NCBI GenBank assembly: GCA_018366035.1 | Contig: JAGZIW010000002.1 | Location: 62,001 to 126,000, forward strand | Direction of reading: 5' to 3' | Source of the DNA: Butyricicoccus pullicaecorum | Lineage (GTDB): Bacteria > Bacillota > Clostridia > Oscillospirales > Butyricicoccaceae | Length of the DNA: 64,000 nt | Part shown: piece after piece, positions 16,541 through 25,397 of the stretch | Layout of the letters: the number at the start of each line of letters is the position of its first letter | Numbering within the stretch: position 1 is the first letter of the stretch | The notes under the pieces: model-generated | The model's database searches: none | What the model was told of the DNA's origin: nothing | The model's input: the letters and a program-made list of their open reading frames with translations, nothing else | Program-made: the position numbers and the translations under genes

Positions 16541-18166
16541 TTGCCGTTCAACGATCTGCTTGTCGTTTGGCAGATTGACTTCCCCGATGAAGTTCCACAC
16601 AAGCTGTATTTTTTGCCTGCGGTGTCCACTTGACTTGTCGGGGGCGTGAACGATGATTTTCTTTACAAACTCATTGACGATGGTGGGCGTCAGTTCCTTA
16701 ATACCCACATACTTACGGATAACGGCGGCGAAGCTGTTAAAGTCTGCCTTGTCTTGCTCGTAGGAGTAAACGGCGGCTTGTTCTGTCTTGACAAATGCAG
16801 TCAACTCTTTCTGCTCCGCTTCATACTCCGCAGACAGCTTCAAAAACCTTTCGTGGGAAATCGCACCCGCTATATCGTCCTCGTAAATGCGTTTGAAAAT
16901 CCTGTCCAATTCCGCAATCCGTTTTTCTGTCCGTTCCAAATCCTTTTTGCGCCGCTTCATTTCCTTTTCCCTTTCGTCAAAACGCTGTTGCCGTATCAGT
17001 TCCAAAAAGGTTGTGATGTCGTCAAAGAACAGATTAGTCACATCGAAAATTCGGCACAGTACAAACTGTTTCAGCGTTTCCTCGCGGATAAAGTGCGCCG
17101 AACAAGTACCCGTGTTGCTCTTATAGTTGGAGCATACATAGTGGTCTTGATTGGGCGAAAAGCTGTTTGCCGTACAGAAATACAGCTTTTCCCCACAACC
17201 GGCACAGTAGAGCAATCCAGAGAATAATCCCTGTTTTCCCGTCTTTGCGGGGCGGCGTTTGTGCGCCCGTAACTCCTGCGCCCGTTCCCATACATTTTCG
17301 TCAACGATTGCGGGTTGCGTGTCGGGAAAAATCCGATAGTTTTCGGGCGCGTTTTGCAGACGCTTTTTCAACTTGTGGGACTTGGAATAGGTCTTGAAGT
17401 TCACCGTACACCCCGTATATTCGGGACGCTCCAATATGCCCGATATGGTCTTGTAATCCCACCGATAGAGGTTGTCCGGCATAGGCTTTCCGTCGCGCTT
17501 TGCATAATACGCCTTGACCGTCAAAACCTTGTCTGCTGTCAGCAGCTTCGCAATCTGCATCGGCCCTTTTCCCGCGATACACAAATCGAAAATGCGCACC
17601 ACTACCTCGGCAGCTTCGGGGTCTACTATCCATTTCTTTTTGTCGGCGGGGTCTTTGATATAGCCATAGGGCGGATTACTGCAAAGGTGTTCCCCGGCGT
17701 TGCCTTTCGCTTTCATAACAGCGCGGATTTTTTTTGAGGTGTCGCGGGCGTAAAAATCGTTAAATAAATTGCGAAAAGGGGTGAAATCGTTGTCGCCCTT
17801 GTCGCTGTCCACTCCATCATTGATTGCGATGTAGCGAATATCCTGCTCGGCAAAAAAACTTTCGGTGTAGTAGCCGACCTTTAGATAATCGCGCCCCATT
17901 CTGGACATATCCTTGACGATAACTGTCTTGACCTTTCCGCACTCAGCAAGGCGTATCATCTCATTCCAACCGGGTCTATCGAAAGTTACCCCCGATACCC
18001 CGTCGTCGATGAAAAATGTGGGGTTTGGAAAACCATTGTCGGCGGCGTACTTGTGCAGGATTTTTCTTTGATTGGCTATGGAATTGCTCTCCCCGTCGAG
18101 CGCGTCCTCTTGACTTAAACGGGCATATAAAGCGGTGATGTTGTCGGGATAATTTGTTGTCGTCAT
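16520..18166 (-). CDS. Large serine recombinase, TnpX-like (DUF4368 type)
   Basis: Site-specific recombinase of the large serine family that excises and integrates Tn4451/Tn4453-like elements. At 548 aa it has the N-terminal resolvase domain with the catalytic serine in LYARLSQED and IVKDMSRMGRDYLK, a recombinase domain (about 165-270), a zinc ribbon (CAGCGEKLYF, then HYVCSNYK...CSAH), a long coiled coil (about 390-465) and a C-terminal segment with IIVHAPDKSSGHR typical of TnpX relatives. It starts three bases after the tnpW stop with AGGAGG upstream. Its last codons and stop lie in the cbiO terminator hairpin, marking the left end of the element. Confidence 0.93.
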   Translation of the reverse strand: MTTTNYPDNITALYARLSQEDALDGESNSIANQRKILHKYAADNGFPNPTFFIDDGVSGVTFDRPGWNEMIRLAECGKVKTVIVKDMSRMGRDYLKVGYYTESFFAEQDIRYIAINDGVDSDKGDNDFTPFRNLFNDFYARDTSKKIRAVMKAKGNAGEHLCSNPPYGYIKDPADKKKWIVDPEAAEVVVRIFDLCIAGKGPMQIAKLLTADKVLTVKAYYAKRDGKPMPDNLYRWDYKTISGILERPEYTGCTVNFKTYSKSHKLKKRLQNAPENYRIFPDTQPAIVDENVWERAQELRAHKRRPAKTGKQGLFSGLLYCAGCGEKLYFCTANSFSPNQDHYVCSNYKSNTGTCSAHFIREETLKQFVLCRIFDVTNLFFDDITTFLELIRQQRFDEREKEMKRRKKDLERTEKRIAELDRIFKRIYEDDIAGAISHERFLKLSAEYEAEQKELTAFVKTEQAAVYSYEQDKADFNSFAAVIRKYVGIKELTPTIVNEFVKKIIVHAPDKSSGHRRQKIQLVWNFIGEVNLPNDKQIVERQRKSKTA

Positions 18167-18169
18167 TGT

Positions 18170-18427
18170 TCATTCCTCCTGTAATGAACGCCCGACAAAC
18201 AAGTTGCTATCTGTATTATAGCGGACTTCTGCGCCGTTGTCAGTAGGCGTTTTGACGGTTTCCGATTTTATGAGCCGCTTCATCTTGTCGTAGAGCAGTT
18301 CGGGGCCGCCACAAGAGGTTTCTACTTCGTAGATCGTACCGCCGATTTTGTAATAAACTGTTTCGTTGAGCGGATCGCCCCGTCTGGGCTGAAAACCGCT
18401 GTCCTTTGTTTCCCTTTTCCTTTCCAT
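18170..18427 (-). CDS. tnpW: Transposon-encoded protein TnpW-like
   Basis: Short protein (85 aa from the ATG at 18427) resembling the TnpW proteins found beside TnpX-type recombinases: a FQPRRGDP segment, then YYKIGGTIYEV and LLYDKMKRLIKSE. Function is unknown; the pairing with a serine recombinase is what identifies it. The frame is open to 18553, but the upstream part overlaps a cluster of palindromes and lacks a ribosome site, whereas AAAGGACGGGAAAGGA precedes the chosen ATG. The recombinase gene follows after three bases, so the two are coupled. Confidence 0.7.
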   Translation of the reverse strand: MERKRETKDSGFQPRRGDPLNETVYYKIGGTIYEVETSCGGPELLYDKMKRLIKSETVKTPTDNGAEVRYNTDSNLFVGRSLQEE

Positions 18428-18464
18428 TCCTTTCCCGTCCTTTCCTTGATTTTGAGTAGTGAGC

Positions 18465-18580
18465 AAGCACAGCAAATGAGTACCCATTTGCGGCTTGCTT
18501 CTTTCGGAGCAAGCATAGGAAAAGGGTACCCTTTCCGTAAAATGCTCCCGCATTTTGCTTGTTGGGATAATCCCAAACCC
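18465..18580. repeat. Cluster of five palindromes upstream of tnpW
   Basis: Five dyads within 116 bases: 18465-18498 (CAAGC/GCTTG around GCAAATG/CATTTGC), 18491-18512 (GCTTGCT/AGCAAGC), 18520-18535 (AAAGGGTACCCTTT), 18538-18555 (AAAATGC-TCCC-GCATTTT) and 18562-18576 (TTGGGATAATCCCAA). They would all be in the 5' leader of a tnpW-tnpX message. Role unknown. Confidence 0.7.
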
Positions 18581-19064
18581 TTAACCTTTCCCCCTCATTA
18601 CCTACACCACCGCCCGACGGATTTTTGCCAAAGGTTTTGAGGGCGAGAGCGAAAATATTTTTGCTTCTACTACTAATACGGTTGCGGGCGGCGGTTTGGG
18701 CAAACTTCCCCGAACATTTTTTAATACAGCGCAAAAATTGAAACGCCAAACGCAGAAGCAAATATTTTTCCCTCTAATACCCACAACACTTGAAAATCGA
18801 AAACGACCAAAGATTTTGAGCAGAAATTGAAAAATATTTTTTTGCGCGTTATAACCGTATAGGCGAAGGCGCGGACTTTGGCAAAGCGGACAGAGATTTT
18901 TCCCTCATACCTTATCCAATTTTCAAACGGCGGTTTGTTGCATTACGGTTGGATTTTTTCATGTTTCCTACCACGATAGACAGGGCGGTTTTGCTAAATA
19001 AAAAACAATCCTGCTTTCCTCGTCAGAGAAAAACAGGATTGAATATGTAGCTGCTAATTTTGAA
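18581..19064. other. Non-coding spacer with A/T-tract repeats
   Basis: No convincing gene. A motif of the form GAAAATATTTTTGC occurs at 18651-18664, inverted at 18757-18770, and again as GAAAAATATTTTTTTGC at 18829-18845, the first and third preceded by TTTTGAG. Open frames on the minus strand across this part are shadows or noise. Confidence 0.5.
18998..19041 (-). terminator. Rho-independent terminator facing left
   Basis: CAATCCTG/CAGGATTG (19041-19006) with the minus-strand T-run TTTTTTATTT after it. It would stop transcription travelling leftward from the R-M region into the tnpW-tnpX side, insulating the two halves of the element. Confidence 0.7.
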
Positions 19065-19093
19065 TTGATATGCTTCCGCAAATGTGCTATAAT
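19065..19093 (+). promoter_or_regulatory. Strong promoter of the type III R-M operon
   Basis: TTGATA (19065-19070), 17-base spacer, perfect TATAAT (19088-19093), about 35 bases before the first gene's start. Confidence 0.8.
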
Positions 19094-19128
19094 CTCTTTG
19101 TCAAATTGTTTTTGTGAGGGCGATTGCT

Positions 19129-19956
19129 ATGGATATTATGACGACGGAGCAAGCGGGCAAATTATGGGGCGTAACACCCCGGCGCGTATCTGAATTATGC
19201 AGGGACGGGCGAGTAAAAGGCGCGTTTAAGATTGGAACATCGTGGGTTATGCCCGCCGACACCGAAAAGCCGGAGGACGCAAGAGTAACAAACGGGAAAT
19301 GGATAGGTTATCAGCGGAAAAAGAGGGCTTTTATATTTGACTTTTCTAATGCGGCCACATGGATAGACTGTCAAAGCACAGATGATTTTCGCCAACAATT
19401 TCAATTTTTACGGGCATATCATGGCTGCCGTCCACTTCATCTTTGCAATTATGAAGAAAATGGCTTGCAAGTTCCAAACAAAAAAAGATTATCCATATTG
19501 ACACATGAACTTCTTGGGAAGTATGTGGACGAAAAAGAGTTAAATAATTTGATTGAAACGCATTGGAAAGCCTATCCAGCAAAAGGAATATATTTTGCGT
19601 TAGACAAAAATACGTTGTTAAATCAATGTGGCCATTACATGATTTACGGTAGCGAGTTTATTTGCGGTATAGCGGCACAATGCTTTTGTCAGCCCAAACT
19701 AAAGCAAAGTGGTATTCCCACAATTATTTCTGTAAATGTTCCCACAACCTTGATAAGTGATTTTACTATTCAAGAGTTAATAGATAGAGTTCAAACAGAT
19801 TTTGACGGAATGAAAACGATAGACTTTGGTTTTAGGATTACAGAAAATCTATCTGCTAAACATATAGTGAAAATCGAGCACCCCCACAAAATAGCAGACC
19901 CATTAAACGGATATTTGCCGTATTACTATTCAGAGGAGGACAAATTCCATGACTGA
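19129..19956 (+). CDS. HTH-domain protein with unrecognised C-terminal domain
   Basis: First gene of the R-M operon, 275 aa from the ATG at 19129, which follows GAGGG by eight bases (the frame also offers GTG at 19114). Residues 1-45 (MTTEQAGKLWGVTPRRVSELCRDGRVKGAFKIGTSWVMP, about positions 4-42) are an excisionase/MerR-like winged helix that probably binds DNA. The remaining 230 residues are not recognised; they include GIYFALDK, YMIYGSEFICG and IPTIISVNVP. The C-terminal part is visibly richer in A/T than the HTH part, hinting at a fusion. It overlaps mod by eight bases, so it may be an operon regulator or a functional partner of the system. Confidence 0.75.
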   Translation: MDIMTTEQAGKLWGVTPRRVSELCRDGRVKGAFKIGTSWVMPADTEKPEDARVTNGKWIGYQRKKRAFIFDFSNAATWIDCQSTDDFRQQFQFLRAYHGCRPLHLCNYEENGLQVPNKKRLSILTHELLGKYVDEKELNNLIETHWKAYPAKGIYFALDKNTLLNQCGHYMIYGSEFICGIAAQCFCQPKLKQSGIPTIISVNVPTTLISDFTIQELIDRVQTDFDGMKTIDFGFRITENLSAKHIVKIEHPHKIADPLNGYLPYYYSEEDKFHD

Positions 19957-21775
19957 TAAATTAGACGGTTTGAGCATGGATATTGAGGCCGAGAACAAGG
20001 CGCGGTTGCAGACTGTTTTCCCGGAGTGCTTCACCGAGGGCAAGCTGGACATTGACAAGCTGCTTTCCCTCTGCGGCGAATATATCATCGATGATTTTGA
20101 GAAATATGAGTTTAAGTGGAAAGGCAAAAGCGAGTGTTTGCGGTTGGCGCAGCGGCGCAGTACGGCCACCTTGCGCCCCTGTCCGTCTGAGAGCGTCCAT
20201 TTTGATACCACCCAAAACCTCTATATCGAGGGCGATAATCTGGAAGTTTTGAAGCTACTCCAAAAATCCTACTTCCGCAAAGTCAAGATGATCTACATAG
20301 ACCCGCCATATAATACGGGAAACGACTTCGTGTATGAGGACGATTTTGCCGATCCCATGCGGCGGTATTTGGAAGTAACAGCGCAGGCCACAAAGAGCAA
20401 TCCCGAAACCATGGGGCGTTACCATACAAATTGGCTGAACATGATGTACCCTCGCCTGCGGCTTGCCGCTAACCTGTTGCGGGACGACGGGGTTATCTTT
20501 ATTTCCATTGATGATAACGAAGTTCACAATTTACGTAAAGTCTGTGATGAGGTTTTTGGGGAAGAAAACTTTGTTGATACTGTTATTTGGGAAAAAAGAT
20601 ACAGTCCCCAAAATGCGGTACAATGGTTTTCTGAAAGCCATGATTTTATTGTTGTGTATGCTAAAAGAAAAGACTTATGGTTTCCCAACCTATTAGAACG
20701 AACAGAGGAAATGAACGCCCGATATAAAAACCCGGATAATGACCCTCGTGGTGTATGGAAAGCAACTGATGCAACAGCACAAGGTGGGCATGGAACAGAA
20801 AGCCAGTTTTATGTATTGCGGGCACCAAATGGAAAAGAGCATCATTTGACACCGGGTAGATGTTGGGTATATACGGAAAAAGTAATGAATGAAATGATCG
20901 CAGATAACAGGGTGTGGTTTGGAGCGGATGGAAATAATGTTCCTGCATTGAAGCGGTTTTTAACAGATGTTAAGCAAGGAACAGCTTGTCAAACAATATG
21001 GGGCTATAAAGATGTTGGACACAATCAGGAAGGCAAGAAAGAAATTAAAGATTTATTTGAAAGTGTCCCTTTTGACACACCAAAGCCCACACGTTTGCTG
21101 AAACGCATTGTTAAACTTGCTGCTGGACAGAATGACATCATCCTCGACTTTTTCAGCGGCAGCGCAACCACCGCCCACGCCGTCATGCATCTCAACTCTG
21201 AGGATGGCGGCAACCGCCGCTTTATCATGGTGCAGCTTCCCGAAGTGTGCGACGAGAAAAGCGAAGCGTTTAAGGCCGGATATAAAAACATCTGTGAGAT
21301 CGGCAAGGAGCGTATCCGCCGCGCCGGTGCAAAGCTGGCTGGGGATCATCCCGCCCTTGATGTGGGCTTTAAGGTGTTCAGACTGGACACTTCCAATATG
21401 AAAATTTGGGATGATACCCCCATTGAGGGTGGCGACGTTGCGACCCTCTTTGACCGTATCGACGGACATATTGACGGACTGAAGCCAGACCGCAGCGACG
21501 AGGATTTAATTTACGAAATCCTCTTGAAAATGGGCTATCCCTTGACCGCTGACCTTGCCGCCGACGATGTGGGCGGGCTGATCACCTACAAGGTGGACAG
21601 TGGGAAAATGCTTGTCTGCTTGCAGGAGGGTATCACCGCCGAGCATATCGAGCAAATGGCCGCTCTGTCCCCGCAAAAAATCGTTCTGGCAGGACGCGGC
21701 CTTGCGGACAGCAGCACAAAGGCCAACGCCTTTTATTTGTTGGAAAACAGGGGCATTGAGTTAAAGACTGTGTGA
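19949..21775 (+). CDS. mod: Type III restriction-modification system methyltransferase Mod
   Basis: N6-adenine DNA methyltransferase, 608 aa, which both protects the host and supplies sequence recognition to the restriction complex. The catalytic motif DPPYNTGNDF (about 115) precedes the AdoMet motif DFFSGSATTAHAVM (about 395), the beta-class order used by type III Mod proteins. The region between them (about residues 190-375, nucleotides 20510-21090) is the target-recognition part and is conspicuously more A/T-rich than the flanking conserved parts, which suggests exchange of specificity by recombination. GAGGAGG precedes the start. Confidence 0.93.
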   Translation: MTDKLDGLSMDIEAENKARLQTVFPECFTEGKLDIDKLLSLCGEYIIDDFEKYEFKWKGKSECLRLAQRRSTATLRPCPSESVHFDTTQNLYIEGDNLEVLKLLQKSYFRKVKMIYIDPPYNTGNDFVYEDDFADPMRRYLEVTAQATKSNPETMGRYHTNWLNMMYPRLRLAANLLRDDGVIFISIDDNEVHNLRKVCDEVFGEENFVDTVIWEKRYSPQNAVQWFSESHDFIVVYAKRKDLWFPNLLERTEEMNARYKNPDNDPRGVWKATDATAQGGHGTESQFYVLRAPNGKEHHLTPGRCWVYTEKVMNEMIADNRVWFGADGNNVPALKRFLTDVKQGTACQTIWGYKDVGHNQEGKKEIKDLFESVPFDTPKPTRLLKRIVKLAAGQNDIILDFFSGSATTAHAVMHLNSEDGGNRRFIMVQLPEVCDEKSEAFKAGYKNICEIGKERIRRAGAKLAGDHPALDVGFKVFRLDTSNMKIWDDTPIEGGDVATLFDRIDGHIDGLKPDRSDEDLIYEILLKMGYPLTADLAADDVGGLITYKVDSGKMLVCLQEGITAEHIEQMAALSPQKIVLAGRGLADSSTKANAFYLLENRGIELKTV

Positions 21776-21784
21776 GGCCAACTT

Positions 21785-22294
21785 ATGCTAACTTGGATTT
21801 TAGATAAAATAATTGAAATTGCTTCTGTTGTTTATAAAAAGAAGCGCAAAGAGTTTTCTTGGGCTCCTAAAACACCTATGCGTAACGGTGGAAAAGTGAA
21901 AGATATTTCTACACACCCAAAGGATTACGCAATGGTTGATGGGGATATTCAACCGTACTTTGTGGAGGGAGAAGCGGCTTTTATTCAAAAACTTCGGTTT
22001 TTCATATCGACTGAACGCCGCAAATATCCTATATATAGTGATGATTATGGTATAGAAGAAGCAATTAGCATTTTTTCTGAAAACAATCCTGTCGAATTTG
22101 AACGTCAATGCAACAATATTGCGCTGCATTTGATGGACTATTTTAATGAGTGGATAGAAGAAATATATCGCATCAGCAGGAGGCGTGATACACTTGTCAT
22201 TGAACTGAAAGTTGCAGGAAAGCCAGATACGTTGAAATGCGAAGTGCAAAATCTGTATAAAGAGGGGAGGGCAAAAGATGAAGCTAAAGTTTAA
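21785..22294 (+). CDS. Uncharacterised protein between mod and res
   Basis: A 169-aa protein of no family I recognise. It begins nine bases after the mod stop (AGG upstream) and overlaps the res start by 17 bases, so it is a genuine cotranscribed gene. It has no signal peptide or membrane helix apart from a mildly hydrophobic N-terminus (LTWILDKIIEIASVV). The rest is charged, with an aromatic-rich middle and a basic C-terminus. Its composition is A/T-richer than mod flanks and res. Position suggests a role in the restriction complex or in control of it, but nothing in the sequence shows which. Confidence 0.75.
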   Translation: MLTWILDKIIEIASVVYKKKRKEFSWAPKTPMRNGGKVKDISTHPKDYAMVDGDIQPYFVEGEAAFIQKLRFFISTERRKYPIYSDDYGIEEAISIFSENNPVEFERQCNNIALHLMDYFNEWIEEIYRISRRRDTLVIELKVAGKPDTLKCEVQNLYKEGRAKDEAKV

Positions 22295-25200
22295 GCAACA
22301 GGACTTCCAAACTGACGCGGTAAATGCGGTTTGCGCCCTCTTTGACGGGCAACAGCGGCAGACTTCCACCTTTAGCATGGAACAAAGCGGCGGGCAAATG
22401 GAGCTGTTCGGAAGCGTGGGCGTTTCCAACGCTCTTTACATAGACGACAGGCGTATCATCGAAAATATGCGGATGGTACAGCGGAAAAACCTGTTGCCAC
22501 AGACCGACGATTTACAGGGGCGGCAGTTTTCAATCGAGATGGAAACCGGGACGGGCAAGACCTACGTTTACACCAAAACCATCTATGAATTAAACCGTCT
22601 GTACGGATTTACAAAGTTTATCGTCGTTGTGCCGAGCGTCGCTATCCGCGAGGGCGTCTATAAATCCTTGCAGGCGACGGAGGAACACTTTTCCGCGCTC
22701 TATGACAACGCCCCTTGCCGCTATTTCATTTACAACAGCGCGAAGCTGTCCGACGTGCGGCAATTTGCGACAAGTGCCAATATTGAGATTATGATTATCA
22801 ATATCGACGCTTTCCGCAAGGCCGAAAACGTGATAAATCAGCAGCAGGACAAGCTGAACGGCGACGCGGCCATCAGCTTTATACAGGCCACCCGCCCGAT
22901 TGTTATCATTGACGAGCCGCAGAGCGTGGACAGCACCCAAAAGGCAAAGGACGCTATCGCGTCCCTTGCACCCCTTTGCGTTTTCCGCTATTCTGCTACC
23001 CATCGGGAAAAAGTCAATCTGCTCTACCGTCTTACCCCCGTTGACGCTTACCAAATGGGGCTTGTTAAGCAGATATGCGTATCGAGCAACCAAGCGGCAG
23101 GCGGCTTTAACAGGCCGTATGTCAAGTTGCTTTCCGTTTCACATGAGGACGGATTTAAGGCGCGGCTTGAAATCGACGTTGCAGGAAAAGACGGGAAGGT
23201 GAGCCGCAAGGCCGTTACCGTCAAACCGGGCGCGGACTTGCATAAACTGTCCGGCAATCGCGGGATTTACGAGGGTTACGCCGTTTCCGGCATTGACTGT
23301 ACGCCGGGAATGGAACAAATCGAATTATCCAATACTGATGTTATACGGTTGGGACGCGCCATAGGCGATATTGACGAAAACCTTATCAAGCGTATGCAGA
23401 TACGCAGGACGATTGAGGCGCATTTGGATAAGGAATTGCGCTACACAGAAAAGGGTATCAAAGTGCTGTCCCTGTTCTTCATCGACGAAGTAAAGAAATA
23501 CCGCGAGGCCGAGGGCGGCAAGGGCATTTACGCGCAGATGTTTGAGGAACTTTATACGGAGTTAACCGCCTTGCCGAAATACGCGGCATTGCGGGAACGC
23601 TTCACCATCGACGCGCAGCGCGTCCATGACGGGTATTTTTCGCAGGACAAAAAGGGCAACTATAAGAACACCAAAGGCGACACGCAGGACGATTACAGCA
23701 CCTACAACACCATTATGAAAGATAAAGAATGGCTGTTGTCCTTTGATTGTCCCTTGCGCTTTATCTTCTCTCATTCCGCGCTAAAAGAGGGTTGGGACAA
23801 TCCGAATGTCTTTCAAGTCTGTACCCTTATCGAGCAGAAAAGCACCTTGACCGCAAGGCAAAAGGTGGGGCGCGGCTTGCGTCTTTGCGTCAACCAGGAC
23901 GGGGAACGTATCGAGGACAGGAATATCAATCTACTACACGTTATGGCAAATGAAAGTTTTGCGGAGTTTGCCGACACGCTGCAAAAAGAGATTGAGGAAG
24001 AAACGGGCGTGAAGTTTGGCATTTTACAGCTTGACCTATTTAGCGGCATGGTATTTGAGGAAACCAAGACCGAGGAAAAGCCGCTGACCGAACAGCAGGT
24101 CGCAACGCTTATCTCCCACCTTGCGGGCGAGGGCTTTATTAAGACCGACGCGCCCGCGCCGGAGGCCATCTCCGAACTGCCGAAAGAACTTGAAGCAGCG
24201 AAGCAAAAGGCCGTTGAGGTGATCGCCCGCGATGGGGACATTACCCCCATAGCGGTTACGCAGCTTACCGCGCAAAAAACCGTTGTTGTCCAAAGCGCCT
24301 TGACCTACGACGACGCGCAGCAGCTTATGACCCATTTTGAAAACAAGGGCTATATCACGAAATCCGGCAAAATCAAAGACAGCATGAAAACCGCCATGCG
24401 GGACGGGACACTTGACTTGCCCCCGAAGCTTGAAATGGCGCGCTCACAGCTTATGGCCACCATACGCAGAGCTGACACAAGGCCGCCTGTCTGGGACGCT
24501 TCCCGCGATGTTACGGTAAGGCTGAAAAAGGAAGTTACCGCATCGCCGGAGTTTTTGGAGTTGTGGGACAAGGTAAAGCAAAAGACCACATACCGCGTCC
24601 AGATAGACGAAGCCGAACTGATACGCCGCAGCGTCGCCGCCTTGCAGAGCATGGAGCCGATACCCAAAGCGCGGATCGTTACGCAGACCGCAGATATTCA
24701 AATCGATCACCCCGGCGTAACCTACACCGAGCGCGGCATTAAGACCGCCGACATTGCGGACAGCTATTCTTCTTTGCCGAATATCCTTGCCATACTTGAC
24801 GGGCAGACGTTGGCTCGGCGCAGCGTGATAGCGGAAATCTTGAAGCAAAGCGGCCGGGGGCAGGACTTTTTGAATAATCCGCAGATGTTCATTGAGAATG
24901 CCGCCGAAATTATCCGGGACGCTTGCTATTCTCTTGCTATCGACGGTATTAGCTATAAGAAGCTGTACGGCGCAAAATACTATGTGCAGGAGATTTTCGA
25001 CAGCGCGGAACTTATCGCAAATCTTGACCGAAATGCCGTAGCTGTAGACCACAGCGTATATGACTATATCGTTTATGACAGCGCGATAGAAAACCGCTTT
25101 GCCCTTGACCTTGACGACGACCCGGACGTAAAGATGTTTTTCAAGCTGCCAAGCCGCTTCCAAGTGGACACGCCCATCGGCACATATAATCCCGACTGGG

Positions 25201-25397
25201 CAGTTTACGTTGAGATTGACGGAACAAAAAAGCTGTATTTTATCCTTGAAACAAAGGGCAGCACAAACGAGTTGGATTTGCGCGGGCGCGAGAACTTGAA
25301 AATCCGTTGCGGCAGAGCACATTTTAAGGCCGTTGACAGCGGCGCGGAACTGCACACCGCAAGCAGATGGAAAGATTTTAAGGTACGGAATGTTTAA
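22278..25397 (+). CDS. res: Type III restriction endonuclease subunit Res
   Basis: Superfamily 2 translocase-nuclease, 1039 aa, that cleaves DNA when bound to Mod. Walker A is METGTGKT (about residue 94), the DEAD-type Walker B reads VIIDEPQSV (about 210), motif III FRYSATH and motif VI-like TARQKVGRGLRL (about 533). A C-terminal PD-(D/E)XK nuclease is seen as YNPDWAV followed by FILETKG (about 972-997). The start has GGGGAGGG upstream and overlaps the preceding gene. All expected catalytic residues appear intact, so the system is likely active. Confidence 0.93.
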   Translation: MKLKFKQQDFQTDAVNAVCALFDGQQRQTSTFSMEQSGGQMELFGSVGVSNALYIDDRRIIENMRMVQRKNLLPQTDDLQGRQFSIEMETGTGKTYVYTKTIYELNRLYGFTKFIVVVPSVAIREGVYKSLQATEEHFSALYDNAPCRYFIYNSAKLSDVRQFATSANIEIMIINIDAFRKAENVINQQQDKLNGDAAISFIQATRPIVIIDEPQSVDSTQKAKDAIASLAPLCVFRYSATHREKVNLLYRLTPVDAYQMGLVKQICVSSNQAAGGFNRPYVKLLSVSHEDGFKARLEIDVAGKDGKVSRKAVTVKPGADLHKLSGNRGIYEGYAVSGIDCTPGMEQIELSNTDVIRLGRAIGDIDENLIKRMQIRRTIEAHLDKELRYTEKGIKVLSLFFIDEVKKYREAEGGKGIYAQMFEELYTELTALPKYAALRERFTIDAQRVHDGYFSQDKKGNYKNTKGDTQDDYSTYNTIMKDKEWLLSFDCPLRFIFSHSALKEGWDNPNVFQVCTLIEQKSTLTARQKVGRGLRLCVNQDGERIEDRNINLLHVMANESFAEFADTLQKEIEEETGVKFGILQLDLFSGMVFEETKTEEKPLTEQQVATLISHLAGEGFIKTDAPAPEAISELPKELEAAKQKAVEVIARDGDITPIAVTQLTAQKTVVVQSALTYDDAQQLMTHFENKGYITKSGKIKDSMKTAMRDGTLDLPPKLEMARSQLMATIRRADTRPPVWDASRDVTVRLKKEVTASPEFLELWDKVKQKTTYRVQIDEAELIRRSVAALQSMEPIPKARIVTQTADIQIDHPGVTYTERGIKTADIADSYSSLPNILAILDGQTLARRSVIAEILKQSGRGQDFLNNPQMFIENAAEIIRDACYSLAIDGISYKKLYGAKYYVQEIFDSAELIANLDRNAVAVDHSVYDYIVYDSAIENRFALDLDDDPDVKMFFKLPSRFQVDTPIGTYNPDWAVYVEIDGTKKLYFILETKGSTNELDLRGRENLKIRCGRAHFKAVDSGAELHTASRWKDFKVRNV

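Noticed and set aside
18240..18761. 173-codon minus-strand open frame over tnpW
   Set aside because: It overlaps tnpW in another frame and runs through the palindrome cluster; composition and lack of a start site argue against it.
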